Positions 33,640 through 42,561 of a stretch of 64,000 bases of DNA are shown here, in pieces. Source of the stretch: Butyricimonas sp. Marseille-P3923 (GTDB lineage: Bacteria; Bacteroidota; Bacteroidia; Bacteroidales; Marinifilaceae); NCBI RefSeq assembly GCF_900184685.1, contig NZ_FXXL01000006.1, positions 744,001 through 808,000 on the forward strand, given 5' to 3'. The position numbers were made by a program, and so were the translations under genes. The notes under the pieces were generated by a model. That model was not told the DNA's origin. It searched no databases and saw only the letters and a list, made by a program, of their open reading frames with translations. Position 1 is the first letter of the stretch. Each line of letters begins with the position of its first letter.

Positions 33640-36600
33640 TTAAAATGATACGTTCACGCTCAATGAGTATGTTGGTTGCACCGCCACGTTAATCTTATCT
33701 GCAGAACCGGATTGCGAAGCAGGATCCTGTCCTTTCAACTCTTTCGCACTCCATGTAAACAAGTTTGTTCCTGACAAAGACACGTACAACGATTTACAAC
33801 GCAATTTTTTACAAACCTCGTCCGAGAACACGTAGCGCAAATTCAATCGTTGCAATTTCAAATAGTTCCCGCTAACGACTCGCACATCTGAAAAATTATA
33901 CATCTCCCAAATATTCTTAGCGAATGCATAGGGTTCTCCATTCCACCAAGGAGTAAGAGTTACACCATATGCAGTCTTGTCCATTATTCCCGGAATATTC
34001 GTGTACTTCTCATCCCCAGGTACTTGCCAACGATTGACCATCTCTTTGCGTAAATTCTGTATAGGCGATACCGCTAGAGACTTGGCATCCGGATTATACA
34101 ACTTCAACAACCGGATTTTAGAACCGATGCTATATGTCAAGTTGAAATCCAACACGAAACCTTTCCATGATAACATATTTGAAATACCTCCCTGCAAATA
34201 AGGCACGCGGCAACCGGAATAACGCATCACTTTCGTGAACACATCCGTTTTCGCCATGTCTACATACTCGGCGAAATATTCTTCGCTCGTGCGGGCAAAA
34301 GTCGGTCGTCCATCATCAGCACTCAACCCGGTAAATTCATAAGAATAGAAAGAATTCAAAGGTTTGCCAGATATATGGGCATTCCCGTTCAAGAAATCCA
34401 TATAGGTGTATTCATCATGCAATGGATCCTCTTTGTCTGTTTCGATCAATTTATTGATCAATTTATTAACCACACCTCCTAACTGCGGGTCAATTCGCCA
34501 CATAAATCCGTTCCGGTCGCCTCCCCCCATGGCGGTATTGATCGGGTTGATATTCACGCTCACTTCCACTCCTTGGTTCTCTACAGTACCCTGATTCACA
34601 GAATAAGAAGAAACACCATTCACTTGAGCTACTTTTTTAGTCAAGAAAGCATCCGTTGTCTTAGTATAAAAATAAGATAATGTCCCACTGAATTTATTAT
34701 TAAACAATGAGAAATGCAGTGAACTATTAATAGACATCTGTTTCTCCCAACTTAAATCCGGATTTGGAAAAGATTTGATTGTCGAACCGTATTCATTAAA
34801 CGCATTATCTAACTCGCCTTTCACGATGATTAATTCAGGAATTTGTGTCGCTTGAGTCGTTCCTCTATACCCGAAAGAAGCCGTCAACGCAAGATTATTC
34901 ACCCAATACACGCTTTTCAAAAGATCTTCATGCATATTCCAACGACCGGACACCGCCCATACCGGCAAAAATTTGTCTCTTGCCCGATCGCCAAACTGGT
35001 TGGAGTAATCTACTGCCATATCGGCATTAAATATATATCGATTTCTATAACTATAATTAAACGTACCAAGGTATCGAAGTCTATTCGACGTACGATCCTT
35101 AAATGTTCCCAATGCCGCTGAATTTGTCGTCAACCATTTCGTGTAGGTTTCATATTGAGTGTAATCAATCGTTCCGACTTGCAATCCTCTTTCCGGAACA
35201 TAACAACGAAAAGTCTTGTTCAACCCCGTGTTATGGGAAGAAGATAACTCGAATGTTGCCATAAGCGAAAACATATGGTCTCGCTCTTCGTCCAAAAAGA
35301 AATGGTAGTTCAACTGACTTCGCAAAGTATAATTTTCATTTTTGGTTGAATTTCTCCTCAATTCGCCCCCGTATGGCAAATTTGTCCCCTTCCGGAAAGA
35401 ACCAGTATCAAAATATCCATTTTTTCCCCCATCCGTCCAATCGTCATTAGCAAAACCCTTTTTACTGAGCGATTTTGCATAATGCGTCAAAGCTCCATGA
35501 TATACGTCATTATCAGTATTGGCTATGGAATAAGCAAATACTCCCGTTAATTTTAAATTATCTAAAATATTATAACTTGCATTAACTGAAAAAGAAAGTT
35601 GGTTTTTATCTATATGCTCGTAAGAATTATCTCGTTCATTCAATATATTAAACCATGACTCACCAGAACCTCCATTTAGCATTTTTTTCGGGTAAAAATA
35701 GAGAGAACCATCCTCGTTGTTAATTGGCACGGCACGACTAGTATTATACGCAAAATCCATCAATCCCACATCCGATGGCGTATGCTCCTGCTTTTGTACA
35801 TTTCCCTTCAAATTGAACGTGGCATTGAAACGATCGTAATTCAAAGTGACCTTCATACCTGCCGTGTAACGATCGCCGAACTCCTTTTGAAGCACTCCGT
35901 TTTGACGGTTATATCCCACCGAAGCGTAATATTTCGCAGTCTTGGATCCCCCAGAAAAAGACAATGTATGCGTGTGAGAAAAAGCATCCCGGCAAAGTTC
36001 ATCAAACCAATCCGTATCCAATGTTTCGTAATACTCCACTTGCCGCTTGAATTGCTCAAATGTCATTAAACCGTTACGATAATCTTCATAAGCAGCCTCG
36101 TAACCGATCCACGTGTTTTTATCGGCATATGTCATCTTCTTTTCTAGCAATTCCCGGGAATAAGCAACCCTTTCCGCTGAATTCATCACGTTCACCGTAC
36201 GATCTGAATAACGCGGGCGGCGAGTAAGCGTTCCTCCGAAACTGTAACGTACCGTGGGAGGTCCTTCCTTACCTTGTTTTGTCGTAATCACGATAACACC
36301 ATTGGCAGCCCGCGTACCGTACAAAGCCGTGGCGGAAGCATCCTTCAACACGTCTATTTGCTCAATATCTTCCGGATTCAAACCCGAAATGGCATTACCT
36401 AATAAATTCACAAAATCCAAATCATTCAACTGTGCCGGATCCACGTCTACCGGATCTTCCTGAATAATCCCATCGACCACCCACAATGGTTCCTGCGAAC
36501 CCAATACAGTAGAAGTCCCACGAATACGTAACCTTGGAGAAGCTCCTACTTGTCCTGAATTTTGCATGAATATCATACCCGGCACACGTCCTTCCAACAT

Positions 36601-37293
36601 CTGGTCTAGCGTGCTCATACCCGGGGTCATAATGTCATCCATTTTCAATGTCGTCACTGCACCGGTCAATTTCCGTTTATCAATTTGCTGATACCCTGCA
36701 TTGATCACCACCTCTTCCAGCTCTTGCGTGTCATCCTCCAAAATCACGGTCAAAAACTCCTGCCCTGCATATTTCACTTCTTTCATCTTTTTCCCGATAA
36801 ATGAGAAACACAATACCACGTCATCCCCGTCAGGAATCACCATTGTAAATTTTCCATGCACGTCGGTCGTGACCCCTCGGGTTGTTCCCTTCACAAGTAC
36901 CGTGACGCCCGGCAAAGTATCCCTAGGAGTTGTCCCCAACACGACTCCGGTCACCGTTCTCTTTTTCAACTGCTGTATAGGTGTCGTCCGTTTTAATATA
37001 ATCAAGTCTTTCTCTATCGTATACACTAGATTGGTTCCCGCCAACACAATATCCAAAATCTCACGGATCGTCTTATCCTGTACATTTATTGTTATTCCAA
37101 CCACTTGTTCGACATCTGCAGCAGAATAAATAAAAGAAAGTCCCGACTTTTGCTTGAGTATATCCACCACCTCGATCAATGATTTTTGCTTTACTTGTAA
37201 ATTCAACTTCATATCCTGTGCATTGGCAAACAACATACTCGCAGACAAAACCAAAAGCAACACGACTAATTTTATCGTTCTTATCGCTTTCAT
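33640..37293 (-). CDS. SusC/RagA-family TonB-dependent receptor with N-terminal STN domain
   Basis: About 1217 residues from MKAIRTIKLVVLLLVLSASM. Domains: signal peptide; STN domain (about 25-90: LNLQVKQKSLIEVVDILKQK, then ITINVQDKTIREILDIVLAG); a carboxypeptidase-regulatory-like domain (about 110-195: GVVLGTTPRDTLPGVTVLVKGTTRG begins it); TonB-box area; plug domain with GAVTTLKMDDI and DVLKDASATALYGTRAANGVIVITTK; and a 22-strand barrel ending LSVNVSF. The STN domain marks receptors that signal inward to a FecR-type anti-sigma, which agrees with the FecR/ECF pair 8 kb away. It imports the ligand bound by SusD in a TonB-driven way. Confidence 0.95.
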   Translation of the reverse strand: MKAIRTIKLVVLLLVLSASMLFANAQDMKLNLQVKQKSLIEVVDILKQKSGLSFIYSAADVEQVVGITINVQDKTIREILDIVLAGTNLVYTIEKDLIILKRTTPIQQLKKRTVTGVVLGTTPRDTLPGVTVLVKGTTRGVTTDVHGKFTMVIPDGDDVVLCFSFIGKKMKEVKYAGQEFLTVILEDDTQELEEVVINAGYQQIDKRKLTGAVTTLKMDDIMTPGMSTLDQMLEGRVPGMIFMQNSGQVGASPRLRIRGTSTVLGSQEPLWVVDGIIQEDPVDVDPAQLNDLDFVNLLGNAISGLNPEDIEQIDVLKDASATALYGTRAANGVIVITTKQGKEGPPTVRYSFGGTLTRRPRYSDRTVNVMNSAERVAYSRELLEKKMTYADKNTWIGYEAAYEDYRNGLMTFEQFKRQVEYYETLDTDWFDELCRDAFSHTHTLSFSGGSKTAKYYASVGYNRQNGVLQKEFGDRYTAGMKVTLNYDRFNATFNLKGNVQKQEHTPSDVGLMDFAYNTSRAVPINNEDGSLYFYPKKMLNGGSGESWFNILNERDNSYEHIDKNQLSFSVNASYNILDNLKLTGVFAYSIANTDNDVYHGALTHYAKSLSKKGFANDDWTDGGKNGYFDTGSFRKGTNLPYGGELRRNSTKNENYTLRSQLNYHFFLDEERDHMFSLMATFELSSSHNTGLNKTFRCYVPERGLQVGTIDYTQYETYTKWLTTNSAALGTFKDRTSNRLRYLGTFNYSYRNRYIFNADMAVDYSNQFGDRARDKFLPVWAVSGRWNMHEDLLKSVYWVNNLALTASFGYRGTTQATQIPELIIVKGELDNAFNEYGSTIKSFPNPDLSWEKQMSINSSLHFSLFNNKFSGTLSYFYTKTTDAFLTKKVAQVNGVSSYSVNQGTVENQGVEVSVNINPINTAMGGGDRNGFMWRIDPQLGGVVNKLINKLIETDKEDPLHDEYTYMDFLNGNAHISGKPLNSFYSYEFTGLSADDGRPTFARTSEEYFAEYVDMAKTDVFTKVMRYSGCRVPYLQGGISNMLSWKGFVLDFNLTYSIGSKIRLLKLYNPDAKSLAVSPIQNLRKEMVNRWQVPGDEKYTNIPGIMDKTAYGVTLTPWWNGEPYAFAKNIWEMYNFSDVRVVSGNYLKLQRLNLRYVFSDEVCKKLRCKSLYVSLSGTNLFTWSAKELKGQDPASQSGSADKINVAVQPTYSLSVNVSF

Positions 37294-37340
37294 AAAACAT
37301 ATATTTAACCTATTAAACATCTATCTTCTGTAACTCATTA

Positions 37341-38783
37341 TTATTCGCCCTCTTCTTCTTCATACCACACGCCATATTTTTCAGCAATATCGTGTATTTG
37401 CCGATAAGGAAGAGGATTCTTCGGGTCCGTAATCGCACGATGTCCTGTAACCGTGTATAAGTTTCGTAAAAACGGCACATCCAACGAACCTTTTATAGAA
37501 ATAGGCGCATGCGGGTAAGCCATCCCGTTCTTGCCTATAAAACGGAAACGCAACTCATGGGTCTCTGTCGAAGCGGAAGTAGACGCAAGCAACATATTTG
37601 TATGATTCGCCATAGGATAGACAAATTCAACCTCGTAAACATCCCCAGTTTTCTTAAACGACACGGCTTCTACGTATATTCCAAGAGCGTCAAAACCCGT
37701 ATCTTCATACTCATCCTGCTCCATCTCCTTGTCTCTTACTCCCGCCAAATTATAAGTCAACCATGGGTCATCAAACAACACTGCTCCCGCCAATTCAATA
37801 CCAGCAGGAACTGTGGTGAATTTACACAACACTTTCAATGTATCCTCCGCCACGATAGAACCTGAACCTGCCTTGGATCTTATATCTACTTTCTCGATAT
37901 TAACCTCAAATGGCTCATAAGAATAATTATCATTAAATAACTGTGTACCTGCTATATAGCGCACATCCCACAAGGGAACTCTAATTTTATCTGGCGTCCC
38001 GGCTTTGAATGAATTAGTGCTACCTCCGGTCCCGGAATAGCGAATGCAATTATACTTAGGCTGAGATTTCGCGCTACTACTCAAACGTTCATAAGCACCC
38101 ATTATACTCATAAAATCAGATTCAAAACCGGTTATTCCTTGTGTTACAAAACAAGAATGAGCAAAAGTTTTTAACACATACCCCAAATCATTCAAAAAAG
38201 CTGCCATGGCGCGTGCAGATTTGATATAGTTTGGTTTCCATCTCGTGTTGTCTACCCCACAAAACGCCATACCTTCTTTCACACTTGGGTAATAGTGCTG
38301 AATAAAAGCCCCTTCGTATTCCGGCATCCATACCAGATAATGGTCGCTTTGCTTTGCGTCCGGATTTTGTTTGAAATAATCCAACACCTCTTGTGCCATC
38401 GTTGCAATATCCTCTTTTTGCATATCTAAATAACTTTTGGTACTTTTGATGTAATGGATTTTAATAAACTCTGGGTTAGCGTCATTCAATTCTAGTCCAA
38501 ATTTTTTATCCACCCGGTAACGCATAAAATTCTCATGGAAATAATTCTGTATATGCAGCGTCATCCCTGACAAACGATAATGCCAATTCTCTATTTCCAA
38601 AATATCGGACGGTACATAATACACTACATTCAAATTGTGCATCTGTTCAGGCGTATAGGTCTCTCCGGGAGGAACAATCTCTTCCTCCTTTTCCGCATCA
38701 GCTTCCCTATACGTTTTTGTACAAGATGTAATAAAAATGGATAAAAGTATCCATAATAAAAATCCTACATTTTTTTTCATCAT
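37341..38783 (-). CDS. Lipoprotein with zincin-like layout but altered zinc motif, first gene of the SusCD operon
   Basis: 480 residues; lipobox in LLSIFITSCTKT. Family not firmly recognised. The middle reads like a metallopeptidase: an exposed-strand segment ending EGMAFCGVDN, a helix MAAFLNDLGYVLKTFAHSCFVTQG, and then FESDFMSIMGAYERLS, which is similar to the Met-turn region (DxMSxM..Y) of metzincin-like lipoproteins. The position where HExxH would lie reads HSCFV, so it lacks the Glu base and one His. The C-terminal ~200 residues look like beta-sandwich modules. I infer a degenerate peptidase that may bind a peptide. It is 47 bp upstream of the susC start chosen here, and 41 bp downstream of ECF promoter A. 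Confidence 0.6.
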   Translation of the reverse strand: MMKKNVGFLLWILLSIFITSCTKTYREADAEKEEEIVPPGETYTPEQMHNLNVVYYVPSDILEIENWHYRLSGMTLHIQNYFHENFMRYRVDKKFGLELNDANPEFIKIHYIKSTKSYLDMQKEDIATMAQEVLDYFKQNPDAKQSDHYLVWMPEYEGAFIQHYYPSVKEGMAFCGVDNTRWKPNYIKSARAMAAFLNDLGYVLKTFAHSCFVTQGITGFESDFMSIMGAYERLSSSAKSQPKYNCIRYSGTGGSTNSFKAGTPDKIRVPLWDVRYIAGTQLFNDNYSYEPFEVNIEKVDIRSKAGSGSIVAEDTLKVLCKFTTVPAGIELAGAVLFDDPWLTYNLAGVRDKEMEQDEYEDTGFDALGIYVEAVSFKKTGDVYEVEFVYPMANHTNMLLASTSASTETHELRFRFIGKNGMAYPHAPISIKGSLDVPFLRNLYTVTGHRAITDPKNPLPYRQIHDIAEKYGVWYEEEEGE

Positions 38784-38823
38784 GCTATTGATTTTAGATT
38801 ACCACATTATTTCATTTTTCTTA

Positions 38824-38853
38824 AAAACGAATAACTAGTAAAAATTGGGTACA
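38824..38853 (-). promoter_or_regulatory. ECF-type promoter A (SusCD operon)
   Basis: Minus strand TGTACCC, 15 bp, TTCGTTTT, with the last base of the -10 box 41 bp upstream of the lipoprotein start at 38783. It belongs to the set of four identical sites. AT-rich sequence upstream could help polymerase binding. Confidence 0.85.
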
Positions 38854-39145
38854 ACAATTTCATTTTTTAAAACTCACACGATTGTTTTTTTTACCACACA
38901 AAACTCATCTTGCTAAAGATAGGCATTTTATATATATCTTATAATCTAACTCATTCTTTTTAACACATTCTTTATCACTTTTCCAAACAACGAATGAATT
39001 TAACTATATACCCCTTCTCTATCTTACAAATTATACAGCAATAAAATTTATTAATATGAAGGAATATACTATAACCAAGTTTTCACCCCAATTGCCTTGA
39101 GGCTTATATCGCAATCTATCAGTATCTATTTTATTTATCCATAAT

Positions 39146-39175
39146 AAAAGCGTCCGGGAAATCCCGAACGCTTTT
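39146..39175 (-). terminator. Terminator after the S9 peptidase gene
   Basis: AAAAGCGTCCGGGA pairs with TCCCGAACGCTTTT (13 of 14 pairs, 2-nt loop), about 30 bp after the peptidase stop. In minus orientation the stem closes with four T. It ends operon C. The region between it and the operon A start (38784-39145) has no other gene; it holds promoter A and AT-rich DNA. Confidence 0.8.
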
Positions 39176-39204
39176 AAAAATACACAGATACTATTTAAAC
39201 AAAA

Positions 39205-41589
39205 CTAATTACTTCCTAAACGCATGTATTCGTCGATCTCTGTAAATTGATCCGTGGAATAATCGCCTAATAGATGCTTCGCGAAATGGAACCATATTTT
39301 TCGTTTGAAAAAATCCAAAGACACTCCCCGATAACCGTGATTTTGACCGGGTAAAATTAGCATATCGAAATTCTTACCGGCCTTGATTAACGCATCCGCC
39401 ATTCGGAAAGTGTTGGCAGGATGCACATTATTGTCAGCATCCCCGGCCACGAGCAATAAATGCCCTTTCAGGTTCTTTGCCAACTCGATATTGGTCGGGA
39501 TATTGGGTTTCTCGAATTTTACATTTTCAATCGTACTCTTCGTGGAATCTTTCACATCCTCCGGGGCTTTTGCTTTTTTCTTGGTCACAGGCTTGGTAGC
39601 TCTTGCCTCTTTTACCCCGTGGTGTGTTTCTCCCCACCAAATGTTATAGATATTATTATCATGATTCCCGGCAGAAGATACAGCTGCCGTGTAGAAATCC
39701 GGATAGGTACAGATTGCCGCCGTGGACATAAAGCCTCCCCCGGAATGACCGAATATTCCTACCCTTGACTTATCAATAAACGGGTAACGATCTGCCAGTT
39801 GTTCTATCCCGTACTTGTCATCAGCCAACGGGTAATCCCGTAGGTTGCCGTATCCATAGGTGTGGTACCATCTGTCACGCAAAGGGCTTCCTCCCCGGTG
39901 TCCGAACGTGACCACGATAAAACCCACTTGCGCCAAAGCCGCATTATTAAATCCCGTTGAAACGCTAAATTCCAAAGGAACTCCTTCAGTTTGCGGTCCC
40001 GGATACACGTAAGATATGATAGGGTACGTCTTCGTGGAATCGAAATCCGCCGGTTTCCACATGTAACCGAATAGGTCCGTTGAACCGTCTGCCGCTTTCA
40101 CGGAGAAAGGTTCAGGCATACGCCAACCCGTTTCGTAAAGCCGGGACAAATCGGGAGATGCCAGTTCTACAACAACTTTCCCGTCCGTGTTTCTTATCAC
40201 GCTCCGAGGTTCCAAATCAGCACGGGAATAATTATCCACGAAATATTTCCCGCCAAATAAAAAGTTCGTTTTGTGCGTTGCCTGTTCCGGTGTCAATATT
40301 TTCACCCCTCCTTTCCCGTCAAAACGAACTTTATTCAAGCGAGCATAATAAGGACTCACACCCTCTTTGTCTTGCCCGTAAGCCTCGAAATAAATGGTTT
40401 GTCCCGTGGTATCTATCCGAACAATTTTCCCGGATGTCCAACCACCGGAAGTAACAACATTCTTCAGGTTTCCCTCTCCGTCATACCGATACCAATGCCC
40501 GTGCCCCGTGCGTTCCGACCACCAAAGAATTTCTTCCCCGTCTTTCAATACGTGGAATTTAAATAGCTGATCATTAAAATAAGGTTCACATACTTCATTA
40601 ATCAACACTTTCACTTCTCCCGTTTCCGGGATTACCCGACACAACTCCATCTCATCACAAGTCCTTTTCTTGCGCGTGAAATAAAGCCTTTTAGCGGGGC
40701 GTCCGACACTGTACACGGATAATTTTTGATCTTTCCATTTTTCTACATCTAATTTCACCTCTTTTTTAATGGAAATATCAAACACGTGTAATTCATTCTG
40801 TTGCACGTGTTCATCCCCCGGCATGGCAAATTTGTATTTCTGCAATGTCGGACGCCCCGTGCCTAAAGTATTTACCAAGTAAAGCTCCTCCATTTTTCTT
40901 TTGTCCTCACGCTCCGCGTAAAAGAATCTTGAATCACCGAACCAAGTAATATCCGGAATCACCTTTTTCGTGGAATCCGCCGTCTTGGGTGCGTAAGAAT
41001 AACCTGTACGCCCGTCCGTTGTCAATTGTGTTTCCACGGAATCTTTCAGCGAAAATAAATACAGATTATGATTCTTGGCATATACCGTGTAATTGCTATC
41101 CGGGGAAAGTTTACCGTCGTATTTTATCGTCTTAGCCGGCTTCACCGGTGTTTTCGGATTTTTCTTTGTCGTGTCGGAAATCACTCGTTCCAAAGCGTTC
41201 GTCCGAAGATCGTATTTAAATCTTACTCCCTCTGAAGTAAATTGCAAAACCTTCCCTTTCTCTTCCAAAGAAAAACCCGATAATTTAATATCCTTGTAAT
41301 TAACAGGTTTGTGCGTCACCCGGCTAATCTCACCCGCTAACTCTTTGCGGTTGAACAATTCACGATTCAACCCGGCTTTAGGGTCCACGAAATAATAACG
41401 TATCCCGTCTTTCGTTTCATATTTATACCAGAATTTATCCGTCCCCTTCAAAACATTAGGTAACACACTTGTAGAACCGACCAGAGATTCTAAATTCAAA
41501 AAACGCTCCGCTTGTTTATAATTCGCCTTTTGCCCTACCCCGGAAAGGGCGAATAAACAAGGTAATATCCATAAAAAATACCTTACCAT
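39205..41589 (-). CDS. S9 family prolyl oligopeptidase / dipeptidyl peptidase IV-like
   Basis: 794 residues with signal peptide (MVRYFLWILPCLFALSGVG). The N-terminal ~500 residues are the DPP IV-type beta-propeller (YDGKLSPDSNYTVYAKNHNL, ITWFGDSRFFYAERED). The alpha/beta hydrolase domain has the nucleophile GIFGHSGGGFMST near residue 615, the acid in VAGDADNNVHPANT, and the base His in LPGQNHGYRG. All three catalytic residues are therefore present. A Lys-rich insertion of about 40 residues (ATKPVTKKKAKAPEDVKDST) separates the nucleophile region from the Asp and is unusual for the family. It should release dipeptides or cut near proline in the periplasm. It is the last gene of operon C, 5 bp after a thioredoxin gene. 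Confidence 0.93.
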   Translation of the reverse strand: MVRYFLWILPCLFALSGVGQKANYKQAERFLNLESLVGSTSVLPNVLKGTDKFWYKYETKDGIRYYFVDPKAGLNRELFNRKELAGEISRVTHKPVNYKDIKLSGFSLEEKGKVLQFTSEGVRFKYDLRTNALERVISDTTKKNPKTPVKPAKTIKYDGKLSPDSNYTVYAKNHNLYLFSLKDSVETQLTTDGRTGYSYAPKTADSTKKVIPDITWFGDSRFFYAEREDKRKMEELYLVNTLGTGRPTLQKYKFAMPGDEHVQQNELHVFDISIKKEVKLDVEKWKDQKLSVYSVGRPAKRLYFTRKKRTCDEMELCRVIPETGEVKVLINEVCEPYFNDQLFKFHVLKDGEEILWWSERTGHGHWYRYDGEGNLKNVVTSGGWTSGKIVRIDTTGQTIYFEAYGQDKEGVSPYYARLNKVRFDGKGGVKILTPEQATHKTNFLFGGKYFVDNYSRADLEPRSVIRNTDGKVVVELASPDLSRLYETGWRMPEPFSVKAADGSTDLFGYMWKPADFDSTKTYPIISYVYPGPQTEGVPLEFSVSTGFNNAALAQVGFIVVTFGHRGGSPLRDRWYHTYGYGNLRDYPLADDKYGIEQLADRYPFIDKSRVGIFGHSGGGFMSTAAICTYPDFYTAAVSSAGNHDNNIYNIWWGETHHGVKEARATKPVTKKKAKAPEDVKDSTKSTIENVKFEKPNIPTNIELAKNLKGHLLLVAGDADNNVHPANTFRMADALIKAGKNFDMLILPGQNHGYRGVSLDFFKRKIWFHFAKHLLGDYSTDQFTEIDEYMRLGSN

Positions 41590-41594
41590 TATCT

Positions 41595-42551
41595 TTATTT
41601 CTTCTTGTACTCCTTGATTATTTCTTCAATTATTTCCGCCGTCAATTCATGTCCTTTCAGAAGAGGGTAGCCTTCCCAACGTACGATGCCTTCCGGATCA
41701 ACCAGAATAGCATGAGGGACAGCCGTTATCCCCAAGGCTTTATGCAATACTTTCTTGGTATCGATAGCACTGTAATACTCGATCACAGGCTCTTTCATCG
41801 CTCTCACTTGTTCTTCTTTCTGACCGCACATCCCAATGACCACCAAATCTTTTTTAAATTTCTTACTGAACTCATTTAAATCCGGAATCCCTTTCCGACA
41901 AGGAGCACAAGAAGGTCCCCAAAAATCAATCAACAAGAATTTACCTTTCATTTTCGGCTCTTTGGTCAACCATTTTTCAACCACTAATTCGGGAGCTTTT
42001 TGATTCAAGAAAGATTTTGCCCACATCTTTTTTTCTACCTTATCCTCATTCCCGTATTTCTTCATAATGTCTTCAATCACCTCCGCCGTCAACTTAACCC
42101 CTCCCAACGGATAACCTTCCCAACGTACTATACCTTGAGGATCTATCAGTATCACGTGCGGAATCCCTGTAATTTCCAATTCTTTACTCATTCTCTTTTC
42201 CGTATCCACCGCACTATAATAATCAATAACAGGTTCTTTCATGGCTTTCACTTTCTCCGCTTTCTCGTAAGAAATCCCGATCACCACCAACTTATCTTTA
42301 AACCGCTCACTGAACTCGTTCAAATGAGATATCGCTTTTTTACACGGGCCACACGTCGTTGCCCAAAAATCAATCAAAACAAATTTTCCTTTCGTATCCG
42401 GTCGATCCGTAATCCATTCTTCGACAACTAATTCCGGAGCCTTTTGATTGATAATCGATTTGGCATACAACCAAACTTTGTCTTGTTTTTGTTGTGAAAA
42501 AACAGGAAAAACAGACCACACGGCTATAAATAATAATACAACTCTTTTCAT
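41595..42551 (-). CDS. Tandem thioredoxin-domain protein (TlpA/ResA-like), two domains
   Basis: 318 residues with signal peptide (MKRVVLLFIAVWSVFPVFS). Two homologous TlpA-like domains: 25-~165 with FWATTCGPCKKAI, and ~175-318 with FWGPSCAPCRKGI. Both keep CxPC and the late cis-Pro strand (TGIPHVILIDPQGIVRWEGYP; TAVPHAILVDPEGIVRWEGYP, each quoted as its core I/VP-H-x-I-L-x-D-P). The second domain is very close to the first domain of the protein at 44055, which points to recent duplication. It is periplasmic, probably reducing or isomerising disulfides. It lies 10 bp after the 42562 gene and 5 bp before the S9 peptidase gene. Confidence 0.92.
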   Translation of the reverse strand: MKRVVLLFIAVWSVFPVFSQQKQDKVWLYAKSIINQKAPELVVEEWITDRPDTKGKFVLIDFWATTCGPCKKAISHLNEFSERFKDKLVVIGISYEKAEKVKAMKEPVIDYYSAVDTEKRMSKELEITGIPHVILIDPQGIVRWEGYPLGGVKLTAEVIEDIMKKYGNEDKVEKKMWAKSFLNQKAPELVVEKWLTKEPKMKGKFLLIDFWGPSCAPCRKGIPDLNEFSKKFKKDLVVIGMCGQKEEQVRAMKEPVIEYYSAIDTKKVLHKALGITAVPHAILVDPEGIVRWEGYPLLKGHELTAEIIEEIIKEYKKK

Positions 42552-42561
42552 ATATTCTTTT

